Assembly (NCBI RefSeq): GCF_900187355.1
Contig: NZ_LT906451.1
Span: 434,501-498,500 of the forward strand
Length of the DNA: 64,000 bases
Source of the DNA: Legionella lansingensis
GTDB lineage: Bacteria; Pseudomonadota; Gammaproteobacteria; Legionellales; Legionellaceae
Direction: 5' to 3'
Position numbers and translations under genes: made by a program. Below are positions 10,201-18,366 of the stretch, piece after piece; the first letter of the stretch is position 1; each line of letters begins with the position of its first letter. Under the pieces are notes generated by a model. It searched no databases, was not told the origin of the DNA, and saw nothing but the letters and a program-made list of their open reading frames with translations.

Positions 10201-10462
10201 CAGACGTTCTTGACCGCACATCAGTAACTCCAGGCGTTCCATTGATTACGCTTTCTAGAGGGTAAGTAATCAAGGCTTCGACATCTTGTGGTGCCATACC
10301 TGGTGCTTCGGTTTGCACAACAACCTGAGGCGGTGCAAACTCGGGAAAAACATCCACAGGCATTTTCTGTAAGGTATAGCCACCCAAGATACATAGGCCT
10401 AATGTTAAAGCGAGTACGAGGGCTCGATTAGCGAGTGACCATGCAATTAGACGCGTAAACAT
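7238..10462 (-). CDS. helA: Heavy-metal efflux RND pump, CzcA/CusA family (HelA)
   Basis: This 1074-residue inner-membrane pump is the proton-driven core of a tripartite metal efflux complex. It has the RND plan: one N-terminal membrane helix, a large periplasmic loop, a central helix bundle, then the same again. The heavy-metal subclass signature GEVVDDGIITVENV in the fourth helix carries the acidic proton-relay residues. The ATG directly follows the helB stop codon (TAGATG), so the two are coupled. The Hel name follows the L. pneumophila helCBA locus. Copper or silver is the likely substrate because copA heads the operon; the metal itself is inferred. Confidence 0.93.
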   Translation of the reverse strand: MFTRLIAWSLANRALVLALTLGLCILGGYTLQKMPVDVFPEFAPPQVVVQTEAPGMAPQDVEALITYPLESVINGTPGVTDVRSRTSAGLSTIVIIFDDKTDIYRDRQLINERIQQVVGKLPIGSRTPVMLPVISAVGWMVKYALVSDSASPEELRTISDWIIRPRILALGGVASVVSLGGEVKQYQVLLDPARMLSYRISIEEVRQALENSNRNVPGAFLQKSGAELIVGAVGRIKTLEDIKRTIITTREGIPITIANVASVTFGGEIKRGDSAFGLKNAVIGTISKSYGADTLATTHKVEETLAEIKASLPPGVQLITSVFRQANFIEAAIKNLSIALLEGALIVIIVLFIFLMNVRASFITFLSMPISFVIGILILHLFGFGINVMTLGGIAIAIGEVVDDGIITVENVLHRLRINRLSSRPQPTLILIFDAVLEIRQSVVYATIIVSLVFIPIFFLSGVSEKIFSPLAIAYIASVLGSLAVSITAVPALCYLLLVSKNEKQNDANLPATALRSKERALGLRINEHERTKYQEKETIFVSWIKQHFQTILSWSLNHFKLVMGSALSILVFTLALLPFFGTSFLPEFHEGNFIIAMTTLPGTSLEESMRIGKQVRQQLLKYPQVVSIAQRAGRSELDEDALPPNVSEFDVNLNFDKDKHMSALELLEHIRQDLALIPGAAFNVGQFIAHRMDEVLSGVRAQVAIKIFGDNLTVLNELGSSVEKLLKTIPGIVDINREQQINVPQLIIKIDRNKAAYYGINVGQISEDVQTLLNGVRVSSVLEGQRSFDLFVRLIPSGRDTVKAVHDMLIDAHGINIQRNEKIPLRAVAQISEEEQPFLINRENVQRMVVVAFNVQDEALGKIIPKVKQLVKEEIKLPPNYFIEYGGQFENQQQAARTIMILGSLTIVAMLLLLYKAFGTFREAFLVLFNLPLALIGGIISLFMLSGEMSIAAMIGFITLFGIAARNGIILIAHYNQLQKEGKPLHNVVMEGTLDRLIPVLMTAATTALGLIPLLWGSPVGKELERPLAEVLLGGLFTSTCLNMIVVPTMYNFIEQRRAQRVKKPDPLTREHP

Positions 10463-11566
10463 CTAGTGATGATCCTCCTTTGCTGGTGAAGAACTGCCTG
10501 TTAGCCAGAGAGTATAGAGCTGGCGATTACCCTGAATGACAATTTCATCACCAACAGCGAGGCCTGTTAAAATTTCAGTGTAAAACTCGTCACTCATTCC
10601 GGTTTTGACCACAATGCGTTCGAATTTATTGCCTTGGGACCTAAATACAAATTTTTCATCATTGCCCTCTAAAATTCCGGCATTTGGAACAGTTAAGGCA
10701 TTTTTACTTTCTTGCAAAACAATCTGAGCACGAGCAAACATGCCGGGCTTTAGTAAGTTCCCCTGATTATCTAAAATAATTTGCACATTGACTGTGCGAG
10801 TAACGGAATTAAGATTAGGCTCTATCAAAATAACTTTACCAGGGAAGGTTTTTTTAGGGTAACTTAAAACATGAACGTAGGCCGTTTGTCCAACAACAAC
10901 TTTCTCCAAATCTTCTTCATAAACTTGCGCGAGAGCAATAACGCGATTACGGTTACTAATGTGGAAGAGAGTAGTGTTGGGTTCCACGGCTTGCCCAAGA
11001 CTAATATTTCGCGCATCAATGACACCAGTCATGGGCGAATTAATAATAATGCTTGGAGGAGGATCGCCGATCAATCGTGACTGAATTTTCACCAAAGGTT
11101 GGCCTTTTTTAACTTGATCACCCAAATTGGCATAAAGTGCTGATACGTTACCACTGATTCTAACAGTAACATCGGCTTGCTCGTTTGGCAAAAGTTGTAT
11201 TTCTCCGTTGAGAGTAAGCAGTTGTGCAAGTGGACGTTCACTGACCTTGGCAAGCTTCAGATCTATAATTTTTTCTTGTGCCTTTGTTAAATAAACTGGA
11301 CCTCGTGGTTTATCGGAGATTTCAATTTTTTCACCATGAGCGAAAGCGGTAAGGGTATGTAGCGCGGTAATTAAAAGAATTAAGCAAACTATAAACTTAT
11401 TCTGTAGGACGTGTTGACAACTCATACCGCTGCCTACGTGCCGCGGCTTGTCCGCGGCATCCAAGAGATTTCTGGACATCGCGGACAAGCCGCGGTACGT
11501 AGACGTTATAGATGAAGAGTCAACAGCCTCTAGTCGTTTAACAAACGTGTTGTTGAGTAGATGCAT
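10463..11566 (-). CDS. helB: Membrane fusion protein of the metal efflux complex (HelB, CzcB/CusB family)
   Basis: The periplasmic adaptor links HelA to the outer-membrane channel. The lipoyl/barrel-sandwich half-motifs (LGDQVKKGQPLVKIQS) and beta-barrel region are typical. The ORF opens with an unusual stretch of about 47 residues ahead of a good signal peptide (MSCQHVLQNKFIVCLILLIT). Residues about 22-45 of that stretch are encoded by an inserted palindromic repeat at 11435-11501. An AAGGA site precedes the upstream ATG at 11566, and a weaker context precedes the inner ATG at 11425. Which start is used is open; the inner one would give a conventional signal peptide. It overlaps helC by 29 bases. 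Confidence 0.9.
   Translation of the reverse strand: MHLLNNTFVKRLEAVDSSSITSTYRGLSAMSRNLLDAADKPRHVGSGMSCQHVLQNKFIVCLILLITALHTLTAFAHGEKIEISDKPRGPVYLTKAQEKIIDLKLAKVSERPLAQLLTLNGEIQLLPNEQADVTVRISGNVSALYANLGDQVKKGQPLVKIQSRLIGDPPPSIIINSPMTGVIDARNISLGQAVEPNTTLFHISNRNRVIALAQVYEEDLEKVVVGQTAYVHVLSYPKKTFPGKVILIEPNLNSVTRTVNVQIILDNQGNLLKPGMFARAQIVLQESKNALTVPNAGILEGNDEKFVFRSQGNKFERIVVKTGMSDEFYTEILTGLAVGDEIVIQGNRQLYTLWLTGSSSPAKEDHH
11435..11501. repeat. Palindromic repeat inserted in frame within helB
   Basis: Two arms (11435-11463 and 11473-11501) are inverted copies of a unit that itself holds a CCGCGG-CTTGT-CCGCGG hairpin. The units resemble those at 53703 and 62738 (CCGTGG-CTTGA-CCACGG), so this is a dispersed family. 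The insertion keeps the helB reading frame open. Confidence 0.75.
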
Positions 11567-12875
11567 TTAAAGTCCTTTTACCAGAAAATGCGGGGCAAAG
11601 TTCGATACTCCTATTCCCTATTGCTGTGCATAATTTCGCTACAGCCTGTAAGTATTTCTCTAGAATGGTAAGCTTTGCTATTTGTAGTTCATTTTGCTGG
11701 CGCTGTATCTGCAAGATTTCAAGCAAAGAAATTTGTCCATTTTTATAAGCTTCTCTGGCCAATTTAACATTGCGAGTGATCAGTTTTAAGGTGTCTCCGT
11801 TTTGAGATTGTTTGAGTGCAGTTTGCAATTCTTTTACCTGACCATAGGCACTTGCCACTTCGGTTTCAATCGCTAATTTAAGTGCCTGCAGTTTCATGAG
11901 ATTTTGGGTTTCAGTCATACTGGCTTCGAGGATGCGCCCTTGATTAGCATTAAATAATGGGAGTGGTATGGTGATATTGACGGTTACAGCTCGATCCTGA
12001 GTTTGATTAGGTGCTCCTTCCACCACCAGTTTCTGCTGCTGAACACCTAAACCGACTGTCCAGTCGGACCATCGTTCAGCACGAGCTAATTGTTGGTTTG
12101 CTTGAGCACGATTAACATTGAGCCATGCCATTTGTATCTCTGGTCGTTTACATAGGGCAATGTGCTGCAGTTCGGTCAAACTGGGGAGCCTTGTTATTTT
12201 AGGCAAGCGATGGTCTACGATTAACTGCGATTTTTGCGTTCGTCCCAGTAATTGGTTAAGTTGCGCTGACTGACTAATGCGCAAGCTATTCAACGCCTGT
12301 TTCTCCTGTAAAATACGTTGATATTCAAGTCTTGCTGTATTGGCATCTAATTCTGACACTTCGGCAGCATGAAAGCGCTTTTGGCTTACTTGCATTAATT
12401 GTTGATTAATTGCAAGCAATTTGTTTAATTGTTGTAAGCGTTTGTCAGTAATGAGTAAGGCGAAAAAATTATCAGCAACTTGCCCCCTAAGTTGGCGTTT
12501 TGCATTCCTGACTTCTGCCATGGCAATAGCAATATCCACACGAGCGACAGTTTTCTCTTTGCCAAGCCGTCCTGCGATGGGGAATGCTTGGCTAAATCCA
12601 ATGCTGCGTGTGTATTCCCCCTCATCAGTCAAGAGCCGATCATCAATGGTACCGAGTTGTAAGCTTGGGTTTGGGAAGCGGCCGGCTTGTGTTAAACGCG
12701 CAGTGGCTAGGAAAATATTATATTGTGCCGCCTTTAAATCTTTATTATTTTGTATTGCGATGTTGGTTAACTGGTATAAAGTTAGAGCAGGAAGAGCGAA
12801 TACCTTAGCAGAAATGCAATTCATCAGTATAAAAAAACAAAAAACAGCCTCGCGAGAAAAATTTCTCATCTTCAT
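11538..12875 (-). CDS. helC: Outer-membrane channel protein of the metal efflux complex (HelC, TolC/CzcC family)
   Basis: A 445-residue TolC-type outer-membrane efflux protein. It has an N-terminal signal peptide ([16 protein letters not shown]), then two alpha-helical repeats rich in Leu, Gln and Ala, with the typical [21 protein letters not shown] opening and an internal repeat of it ([20 protein letters not shown]). It would provide the exit duct for HelA/HelB. The start overlaps the copA stop by four bases and the end overlaps helB, so the operon is tightly coupled. Confidence 0.92.
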   Translation of the reverse strand: MKMRNFSREAVFCFFILMNCISAKVFALPALTLYQLTNIAIQNNKDLKAAQYNIFLATARLTQAGRFPNPSLQLGTIDDRLLTDEGEYTRSIGFSQAFPIAGRLGKEKTVARVDIAIAMAEVRNAKRQLRGQVADNFFALLITDKRLQQLNKLLAINQQLMQVSQKRFHAAEVSELDANTARLEYQRILQEKQALNSLRISQSAQLNQLLGRTQKSQLIVDHRLPKITRLPSLTELQHIALCKRPEIQMAWLNVNRAQANQQLARAERWSDWTVGLGVQQQKLVVEGAPNQTQDRAVTVNITIPLPLFNANQGRILEASMTETQNLMKLQALKLAIETEVASAYGQVKELQTALKQSQNGDTLKLITRNVKLAREAYKNGQISLLEILQIQRQQNELQIAKLTILEKYLQAVAKLCTAIGNRSIELCPAFSGKRTLNASTQQHVC

Positions 12876-15079
12876 AATTTAATCCATCGCAAGCGCAATG
12901 CATTAACAATAACTGATATTGAACTTAAAGACATCGCTAGAGCTGCGATCATGGGATTTAATAATAAACCAATGACAGGGTATAAGATGCCAGCAGCTAT
13001 TGGGACGCCTAAGGCATTATAAATAAAGGCAAAAAAAAGGTTTTGACGAATGTTGCGCATGGTTGCTTTAGAAAGATGTCGAGCTTTAACGATGCCATGT
13101 AAATCTCCGTGGAGCAAGGTAATACCCGCACTTTCTATGGCAACATCTGTGCCCGTACCCATTGCAATGCCAATGTCTGCTTTTGCTAGGGCCGGAGCAT
13201 CATTTACACCGTCGCCAGCCATCGCGACGATTCTTTTTTTCTGTTGCAAGGATGCAACAATTTGACTTTTGTCAGCAGGCAATACTTCAGCAACGACATT
13301 GTTGATACCAAGTTTTGCAGCTACAGCTTCTGCTGTTTTCTTACTGTCTCCGGTGAGCATGACAATCTCAATATCTTCTTGTTGAAGTGCTTTAATCGCT
13401 GCAGGCGTGGTACTTTTGATTGGATCCTCGATAACTAAAATGGCAGCCATTTTTTTATCAATTGCCACAAACATGACGGATGCCCCATTTGCGCGTAATT
13501 CATCTGCTTTAGTCTTGACCTCAGTGAGGTCAGCTTGTTCCTCTTCCATTAATTTGATATTCCCTATGGCAACCCGCCGGCCTTCTATGACACCGCGCAC
13601 CCCTTTTCCAGTAGGTGCATCAAAATCACCAACTGAGGGTAGGGTTAAATTTTTCTCTTTGGCTGCCAAAACGATTGCATGGGCAAGAGGATGCTCACTC
13701 TGATTTTCAATAGCTGCAGCATCACGTAATATCTCATTTTCCGAAGTGTTGAGAGTAATGATTTGGGTTAGTTTGGGATGCCCTTCGGTTAACGTGCCTG
13801 TTTTATCTACCACTAGCGTATTAATTTTCTCCATACGCTCCAAAGCTTCTGCGTTTTTAATCAATACTCCATTCCCTGCTCCTTTACCGACGCCAACCAT
13901 AATTGACATAGGTGTAGCCAATCCTAGTGCACAAGGACAAGCAATGATAAGCACGGAAACGGCCGCAATCAAAGCAAAGCTAAAAGCTGGTGGCGGGCCT
14001 ATCATAAACCACAGTCCAAAGGCCACAATGGCAATCAAGATGACTGCTGGAACAAACCAGGAGGAAACGGCATCAGCCAGACGTTGGATAGGGGCTCGGC
14101 TACGTTGAGCCTCACTGACCATCTGTACAATGCGTTGTAACATGGTATCCCCACCCACATGAGTGGCTTTCATGATAAAGCTTCCCGTTTGATTAATGGT
14201 ACCGCCAATAACGCGAGATCCTATTTCTTTCCTCTCCGGGATAGGTTCTCCAGTGATCATGGATTCGTCAATGCTACTATGTCCCTCAACGATTTCACCA
14301 TCTATTGGTACTTTTTCTCCCGGGCGGACGCGTAAGTGATCGCCTACAGTTATCTCATCTAAGTTTATTTCACTTTCATTGTTATCTTTATCAAGTCTAT
14401 GAGCTGTATCGGGTGCTAATCTTAGTAGTGCGCGAATAGCACCGCCTGTTTTTTCTCGAGCCTTAAGCTCCAGTACTTGGCCTAACAACACCAACGTGGT
14501 AATGACTGCTGCGGCCTCAAAATACACAGCAACGAGCCCTGCCTCATTGCGAAAATGTTCAGGAAAGAGTCCTGGAAATAGGGTGGCGATAACACTATAG
14601 ATCCAAGCTACACCTGTGCCGATAGCAATCAAGGTAAACATGTTTAAATGGCCTGTTTTCAGCGAGTGTCGAGCGCGCTCAAAGAAAGGCCAACCACCCC
14701 ATAGAACAACGGGTGTTGCTAAAACAAGTTGTATCCATGACGATATTTGTGCTGCTGGACGATAGGTTATCAAGTGCTCGCTCATCGCAAGGATGAATAC
14801 AGGTAAAGTTAAAATCAATGCCACCCAAAAGCGCCGACGCATGTTAACATACTCAGGATTCTCCGCCTCTTCAAGAGTGATTGCTTGCGGTTCCAGAGCC
14901 ATCCCGCAAATGGGACAATTGCCCAGTTTATCTTGGCGGATTTCTGGATGCATGGGACAGGTGTAAATCATAGGACCAGACGCCTTGCTAGCATCGATTC
15001 TGGCTTTCTCTGGCGCGTGATGCACATGGCAGCTGTGTTCTTTGTGTTTTGATGATTTATCCATAGAGTTGTGTTTCAT
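12872..15079 (-). CDS. copA: Copper-exporting P1B-type ATPase
   Basis: Pumps Cu(I) out of the cytoplasm at the expense of ATP. Motifs seen: an N-terminal heavy-metal-binding segment ([20 protein letters not shown]), the CPC metal site in [11 protein letters not shown], the phosphorylation motif DKTGTLTEG, the SEHPLAHA nucleotide-site motif, and [16 protein letters not shown]. No GMxCxxC HMA domain is present; a His-rich head ([16 protein letters not shown]) replaces it. The ORF is open to 15118, but a likely promoter covers those codons and AGG lies seven bases before the ATG at 15079, so that start is preferred (735 residues). It heads the operon. Confidence 0.93.
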   Translation of the reverse strand: MKHNSMDKSSKHKEHSCHVHHAPEKARIDASKASGPMIYTCPMHPEIRQDKLGNCPICGMALEPQAITLEEAENPEYVNMRRRFWVALILTLPVFILAMSEHLITYRPAAQISSWIQLVLATPVVLWGGWPFFERARHSLKTGHLNMFTLIAIGTGVAWIYSVIATLFPGLFPEHFRNEAGLVAVYFEAAAVITTLVLLGQVLELKAREKTGGAIRALLRLAPDTAHRLDKDNNESEINLDEITVGDHLRVRPGEKVPIDGEIVEGHSSIDESMITGEPIPERKEIGSRVIGGTINQTGSFIMKATHVGGDTMLQRIVQMVSEAQRSRAPIQRLADAVSSWFVPAVILIAIVAFGLWFMIGPPPAFSFALIAAVSVLIIACPCALGLATPMSIMVGVGKGAGNGVLIKNAEALERMEKINTLVVDKTGTLTEGHPKLTQIITLNTSENEILRDAAAIENQSEHPLAHAIVLAAKEKNLTLPSVGDFDAPTGKGVRGVIEGRRVAIGNIKLMEEEQADLTEVKTKADELRANGASVMFVAIDKKMAAILVIEDPIKSTTPAAIKALQQEDIEIVMLTGDSKKTAEAVAAKLGINNVVAEVLPADKSQIVASLQQKKRIVAMAGDGVNDAPALAKADIGIAMGTGTDVAIESAGITLLHGDLHGIVKARHLSKATMRNIRQNLFFAFIYNALGVPIAAGILYPVIGLLLNPMIAALAMSLSSISVIVNALRLRWIKL

Positions 15080-15099
15080 AAGATACCTATCCATTGTAG

Positions 15100-15128
15100 G
15101 GTATATGCTTAACTTCAACTTTAGTCAA
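15100..15128 (-). promoter_or_regulatory. Candidate promoter for the copA-hel operon
   Basis: On the minus strand TTGACT (15123-15128) and TATACC (15100-15105) are 17 bases apart. It overlaps the first codons of the longest copA ORF, which argues for the downstream start at 15079. The spacer is not the 19-20 bases expected for a MerR/CueR-type promoter, so no regulator is inferred. Confidence 0.45.
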
Positions 15129-15207
15129 GAATTGGCTACCCTGAAAAGACAAAAAAGTCATTTTATGAAATACTTAGAAATGAAAGATGTGTATTAAGGA
15201 AGCAATC

Positions 15208-15768
15208 ATGATTTTAACTACATATGAAGTGGACGAGATAGATTATATAGCAACACCTGAAGCATGCAGGGAGATAACTTTGGATTCACAAGCCTTGGAT
15301 ATCTTCACGGATTTTCAAAAAACGGAGCCCTTGGTTATTGATGAGTCGCTCGATGTGGTTACTGCTGAAGATTTAATGAAAAAAACACACGTCAGATTAA
15401 AACTCGTTATGAGTGATGGGCACTTTGTGGGTACACTTGCCTATGCGGATTTGGTTGGCGAAAAGATGATGGCTCTTTCTCATCATACGCCCAGAAGTCA
15501 AATTTTAGTCAGTGACATCATGACTCCCAAGGACCGGTTAAAGGCTATTCGGTTTGATGATCTTAAACGAGCAAAGGTAAAAGACGTGGTGGAGGCCCTC
15601 AGGAATGAGGGCAGTCAACATTTTCTCGTTGTTGATGAACAAGGTAAGCGTATTCGTGGCATCATCTCTGCAAGTGATATTGCTCGTCGCTTGCACGTCC
15701 CACTCGATATCACGAAGGTTTCAACCTTTATGGATATTTATAAAGTTCTCGACCGTGATCGCTATTAA
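15208..15768 (+). CDS. CBS-domain protein
   Basis: A soluble protein with a pair of CBS modules, the second clearest (VKDVVEALRNEGSQHFLVVDEQGKRIRGIISASDIARRL). The first is shorter and diverged (TAEDLMKKTHVRLKLVMSDG). CBS pairs usually bind adenosine nucleotides and regulate a partner; no catalytic domain is attached and the partner is unknown. The ORF can begin at 15187, but AAGGA lies seven bases before the ATG at 15208, giving 186 residues. It is divergent from the copper operon, which need not imply a functional link. Confidence 0.8.
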   Translation: MILTTYEVDEIDYIATPEACREITLDSQALDIFTDFQKTEPLVIDESLDVVTAEDLMKKTHVRLKLVMSDGHFVGTLAYADLVGEKMMALSHHTPRSQILVSDIMTPKDRLKAIRFDDLKRAKVKDVVEALRNEGSQHFLVVDEQGKRIRGIISASDIARRLHVPLDITKVSTFMDIYKVLDRDRY

Positions 15769-15774
15769 CACAAC

Positions 15775-15900
15775 CCTCTTTTTAGAGGGTAGTATATACT
15801 AGCAAGTAGTCTGGGTGAAACGAAGTGAAAACCCGGGTTTCAGCCCTTCGGACTGCCACCTAGGCTACGCTGGTCCTCTTTTCAGAGGGCAGTAGATATA
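15775..15900. repeat. Intergenic repeat element flanked by about 26-bp direct repeats
   Basis: A segment starting near CAAGTAGTCTGGGTGAAACG and ending near CACCTAGGCTACGCTG has partly complementary ends (GTAGTCTGGGTG against CACCTAGGCTAC). It is bordered by similar direct repeats, CCTCTTTTTAGAGGGTAGTA (15775 on) and CCTCTTTTCAGAGGGCAGTA (15875 on). The right part encodes the last ten or so residues of the minus-strand ORF that ends at 15860, so that C-terminus is repeat-derived. Confidence 0.5.
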
Positions 15901-16336
15901 GTGTCAAATAGGTTAGTAACTGGAATCCGCCTTGTACCATATGATTTTCTTCCAGATCAAATTTCATAACAATTTGATCTGACAGAAAAAAAGCAAGCCA
16001 ATAGGTAATGGAAATGACAAAAGCTATATCTGCTCGTTTCATCCAAATAGCAGAATTTTTGTGCAAGCTCATACATGCCCAAAAAAAAGCAATAGTGGCA
16101 ACAAATGACCACAGAAGAATGCCTAAGAACAGCAAGACAGGAAGCCAATCAGGGATAGGATAAATTTTTAAAGATTGAACCAGAAAAGGATAATTGAGGT
16201 CTTGCGCCCAACTTTTTGTGAGTAATCCAGCATGTGCCATCGCGCCTACAATATCTGTCCATAATGCAATAAACCACCATAGCATCCAAAAAATGATGAT
16301 TATTTTTTTAAAACCTTCGATGTAGTTAATTTGCAT
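15860..16336 (-). CDS. Small integral membrane protein, unknown function
   Basis: A 158-residue protein with four probable membrane helices (around IIIIFWMLWWFIALWTDIVG, LPVLLFLGILLWSFVATIAF, IAFVISITYWLAFFLSDQIV and FQLLTYLTLYLL). No family is recognised. The frame is open further upstream to a GTG at 16477, overlapping the YbdK-type gene; the ATG at 16336 is preferred because it starts just before the first helix, though no strong ribosome-binding site marks either. The last residues (SEKRTSVA) come from the repeat at 15775-15900. It may be cotranscribed with the ligase gene upstream. Confidence 0.6.
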   Translation of the reverse strand: MQINYIEGFKKIIIIFWMLWWFIALWTDIVGAMAHAGLLTKSWAQDLNYPFLVQSLKIYPIPDWLPVLLFLGILLWSFVATIAFFWACMSLHKNSAIWMKRADIAFVISITYWLAFFLSDQIVMKFDLEENHMVQGGFQLLTYLTLYLLPSEKRTSVA

Positions 16337-16457
16337 AATCGTTCTGAGTTTTAAGAGGGCGTTTTCACTCGTAAAATAACTCAGATTTCCTCCGATGAAA
16401 ATCAGTTGTGGAGAATTTAATTGTATATTGTTCTCGAGGTTGAGGAAAAAGATAGAT

Positions 16458-17654
16458 TTATGCGATGAGACAATCACTTTCGTGTCTATAGAGAGGAGCT
16501 CTCGCTAAAAATTCACTGACATTGTATTTCACTACATCCTCAAAAGAAGAACGGTTTTGATATATTTTTCTTTGTCTCTCAGAACTTGTTCCAAATTCCA
16601 TCATGGTTTTTAGTGTGGCAAAATATGTTTGGTAATCAAGTTGTTCGATGTATGGTTTTAATTTTTCAATCCATTCGTTAATGTCTTCTCGCATTAATTT
16701 GGTTTTACCTTCAGTATTCATTAACAATTCGGCATCTAAACCATAACGAATAGCGCGCCATTTGTTTTCTCGGGAAAGCCAATAGGGCGGATAAGCTACT
16801 GATTCAAGCCAACTTCCATTATCAATGAACCAATTAGCCAGAGTGTGAATAAAAGCAACCAAGGCCATTGTCTCTGCCAAAGTGGCTGTACCGTCACAAA
16901 CCCGAATTTCTAATGTCCCAAAACCAGGACTTGGCCGCAAATCCCACCATAAATCTTTAAGTGATTTAATTGAACCACACGTTTTTAACGTTCGGTAAAG
17001 TTGTTCAAAGTCATGCCAAGAACGTACATTATAAGGTTGACCTGCGGTTGGAAGCGATTCATAGGTCGTTGGACGACATGAAGCAAGGCCTGTATCAATG
17101 CCTTGCCAAAAAGGTGAGCTTGAAGATAGAGCTAATAAATGCGGTAAAAAGTACATAAAAAAATTGTTAAATCGAATGCACTCTTCTCCGCTTGACATGC
17201 CTAAATGAACATGCAGGCCATAAACACTCATTCGACGTGTCAGCCATTGATTTCGATCGATTAAGTCCAAATAACGGGCTGTTGGAGAAATGACCCAATC
17301 CGAGTATTTAGAGAAAGGATGTGTGCCTGTTGTAGAGAATAGAATGCCCAGATTTTTTGTCGCCAGTTGCAATTCGGATAATGTTTGGGAGATGTCATTT
17401 TCAATTTGTTGAGCGGTATCACATTTATCTGTGTTAATTTCTATTGTGCTTAAGTAAAATTCAGGTACGATCTTTTTTAAATGAGTTGTAGCGTCTAAAA
17501 TTTCTTGTGCTCGTGAGCATAAATTATAATTTGTGGCATCAATCAACTGAAGTTCAAGCTCCACACCCAAAGTAAGTACTCCATTACTTATAAAATTGGT
17601 TTCATTTCCCTCAAAAAAAGATTCGCACGGTGAAGTGATTTGATGGTTTTGCAT
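16458..17654 (-). CDS. YbdK-type carboxylate-amine ligase (GCS2 family)
   Basis: The 398-residue product belongs to the glutamate-cysteine ligase 2 superfamily: TLGVELELQLID at the N-terminus is the metal/ATP-binding opening, followed by GLHVHLGM and RPSPGFGTLEIRVCDGTATL. YbdK-like enzymes show weak gamma-glutamylcysteine ligase activity in vitro; the true substrate is usually unknown. The GGGAGA site six or seven bases before the ATG supports this start. It diverges from the MarR-type gene at 17880, which may regulate it. Confidence 0.85.
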   Translation of the reverse strand: MQNHQITSPCESFFEGNETNFISNGVLTLGVELELQLIDATNYNLCSRAQEILDATTHLKKIVPEFYLSTIEINTDKCDTAQQIENDISQTLSELQLATKNLGILFSTTGTHPFSKYSDWVISPTARYLDLIDRNQWLTRRMSVYGLHVHLGMSSGEECIRFNNFFMYFLPHLLALSSSSPFWQGIDTGLASCRPTTYESLPTAGQPYNVRSWHDFEQLYRTLKTCGSIKSLKDLWWDLRPSPGFGTLEIRVCDGTATLAETMALVAFIHTLANWFIDNGSWLESVAYPPYWLSRENKWRAIRYGLDAELLMNTEGKTKLMREDINEWIEKLKPYIEQLDYQTYFATLKTMMEFGTSSERQRKIYQNRSSFEDVVKYNVSEFLARAPLYRHESDCLIA

Positions 17655-17821
17655 GTCGATTCTCCCTACTTGTTATTATTTGGGAATTGTTCCAGAGGAG
17701 CGGCCAATTCCTAGGGATTTTTGTTGCCCCTTCTATTGGTGCATTGAATAGTCAGATACAATCTAGAGGCTTTTAATGTGAATTTGATTTCTACCTATAG
17801 AAATATTTCGTACACAAAATA

Positions 17822-17846
17822 TTTTTGATACTAACGGTTTCAAAAA
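17822..17846. promoter_or_regulatory. Possible MarR-type operator
   Basis: TTTTTGA (17822-17828) and TCAAAAA (17840-17846) form a perfect 7-bp inverted repeat with an 11-base spacer, 33 bases before the MarR-type start codon in the divergent intergenic region. Proposed as an autoregulatory site; the surroundings are AT-rich, so chance is possible. Confidence 0.25.
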
Positions 17847-17879
17847 TGTATTGCAACTCTAATGTTTAGATGAGTATCC

Positions 17880-18362
17880 ATGAGTAATACCGACAAAACC
17901 CAGATAGAAGAGAAAAAATCTAGTGATGTGCAGTCAGAACAGCGCTCTAAAAAGATAGTTCTTGCTTTACGAAAAATTATGCAACACATGGATTTTCATT
18001 CCAGGCGGCTGAACAAAACCTATGGATTAACCATTCCACAGATTATCTGTTTATATGAAATTTACGAAAATGGAGCCATTACGATCTCATCGTTGTCTAA
18101 AAGAGTTTATTTATCCATGAGCACGCTTGTAGGTATCATTGACCGATTAGAAGAAAAGACATTCGTAAATCGTGTTAGAGACAGTAAAGATCGTAGAATC
18201 ATTTTCATTGATATAACGGAAAAGGGGAGAGAGTTTGTTTTTGCATCCCCCTATCTTCTTCATAATCGGTTAAATGAAAACCTTCAGGCTTTAAGCGAAG
18301 AAGAACAAATTGTTCTGGCAAATTCTGTTAATCTATTAGTGAACCTACTGAAAGATTTATGA
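17880..18362 (+). CDS. MarR family transcriptional regulator
   Basis: The 160-residue protein has the MarR winged-helix plan: helix ALRKIMQHMDFHSRRLNK, a recognition region around ISSLSKRVYLSMSTLVGIID, and the wing VNRVRDSKDRRIIFIDITEKG with its conserved D-x-R. MarR proteins are dimeric regulators, often repressors relieved by small ligands. It is divergent from the YbdK-type gene and convergent with purH, four bases away. The ligand and targets cannot be read from sequence. Confidence 0.88.
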   Translation: MSNTDKTQIEEKKSSDVQSEQRSKKIVLALRKIMQHMDFHSRRLNKTYGLTIPQIICLYEIYENGAITISSLSKRVYLSMSTLVGIIDRLEEKTFVNRVRDSKDRRIIFIDITEKGREFVFASPYLLHNRLNENLQALSEEEQIVLANSVNLLVNLLKDL

Positions 18363-18366
18363 AAAC

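Noticed and set aside
12421..12882. 153-codon plus-strand ORF opposite helC
   Set aside because: Antisense shadow of a well-supported gene; low-complexity basic composition and no start signal.
15775..15793. Hairpin CCCTCT-TTTT-AGAGGG as a terminator
   Set aside because: The T-run is in the loop and not after the stem; it is better explained as part of the direct repeats there.
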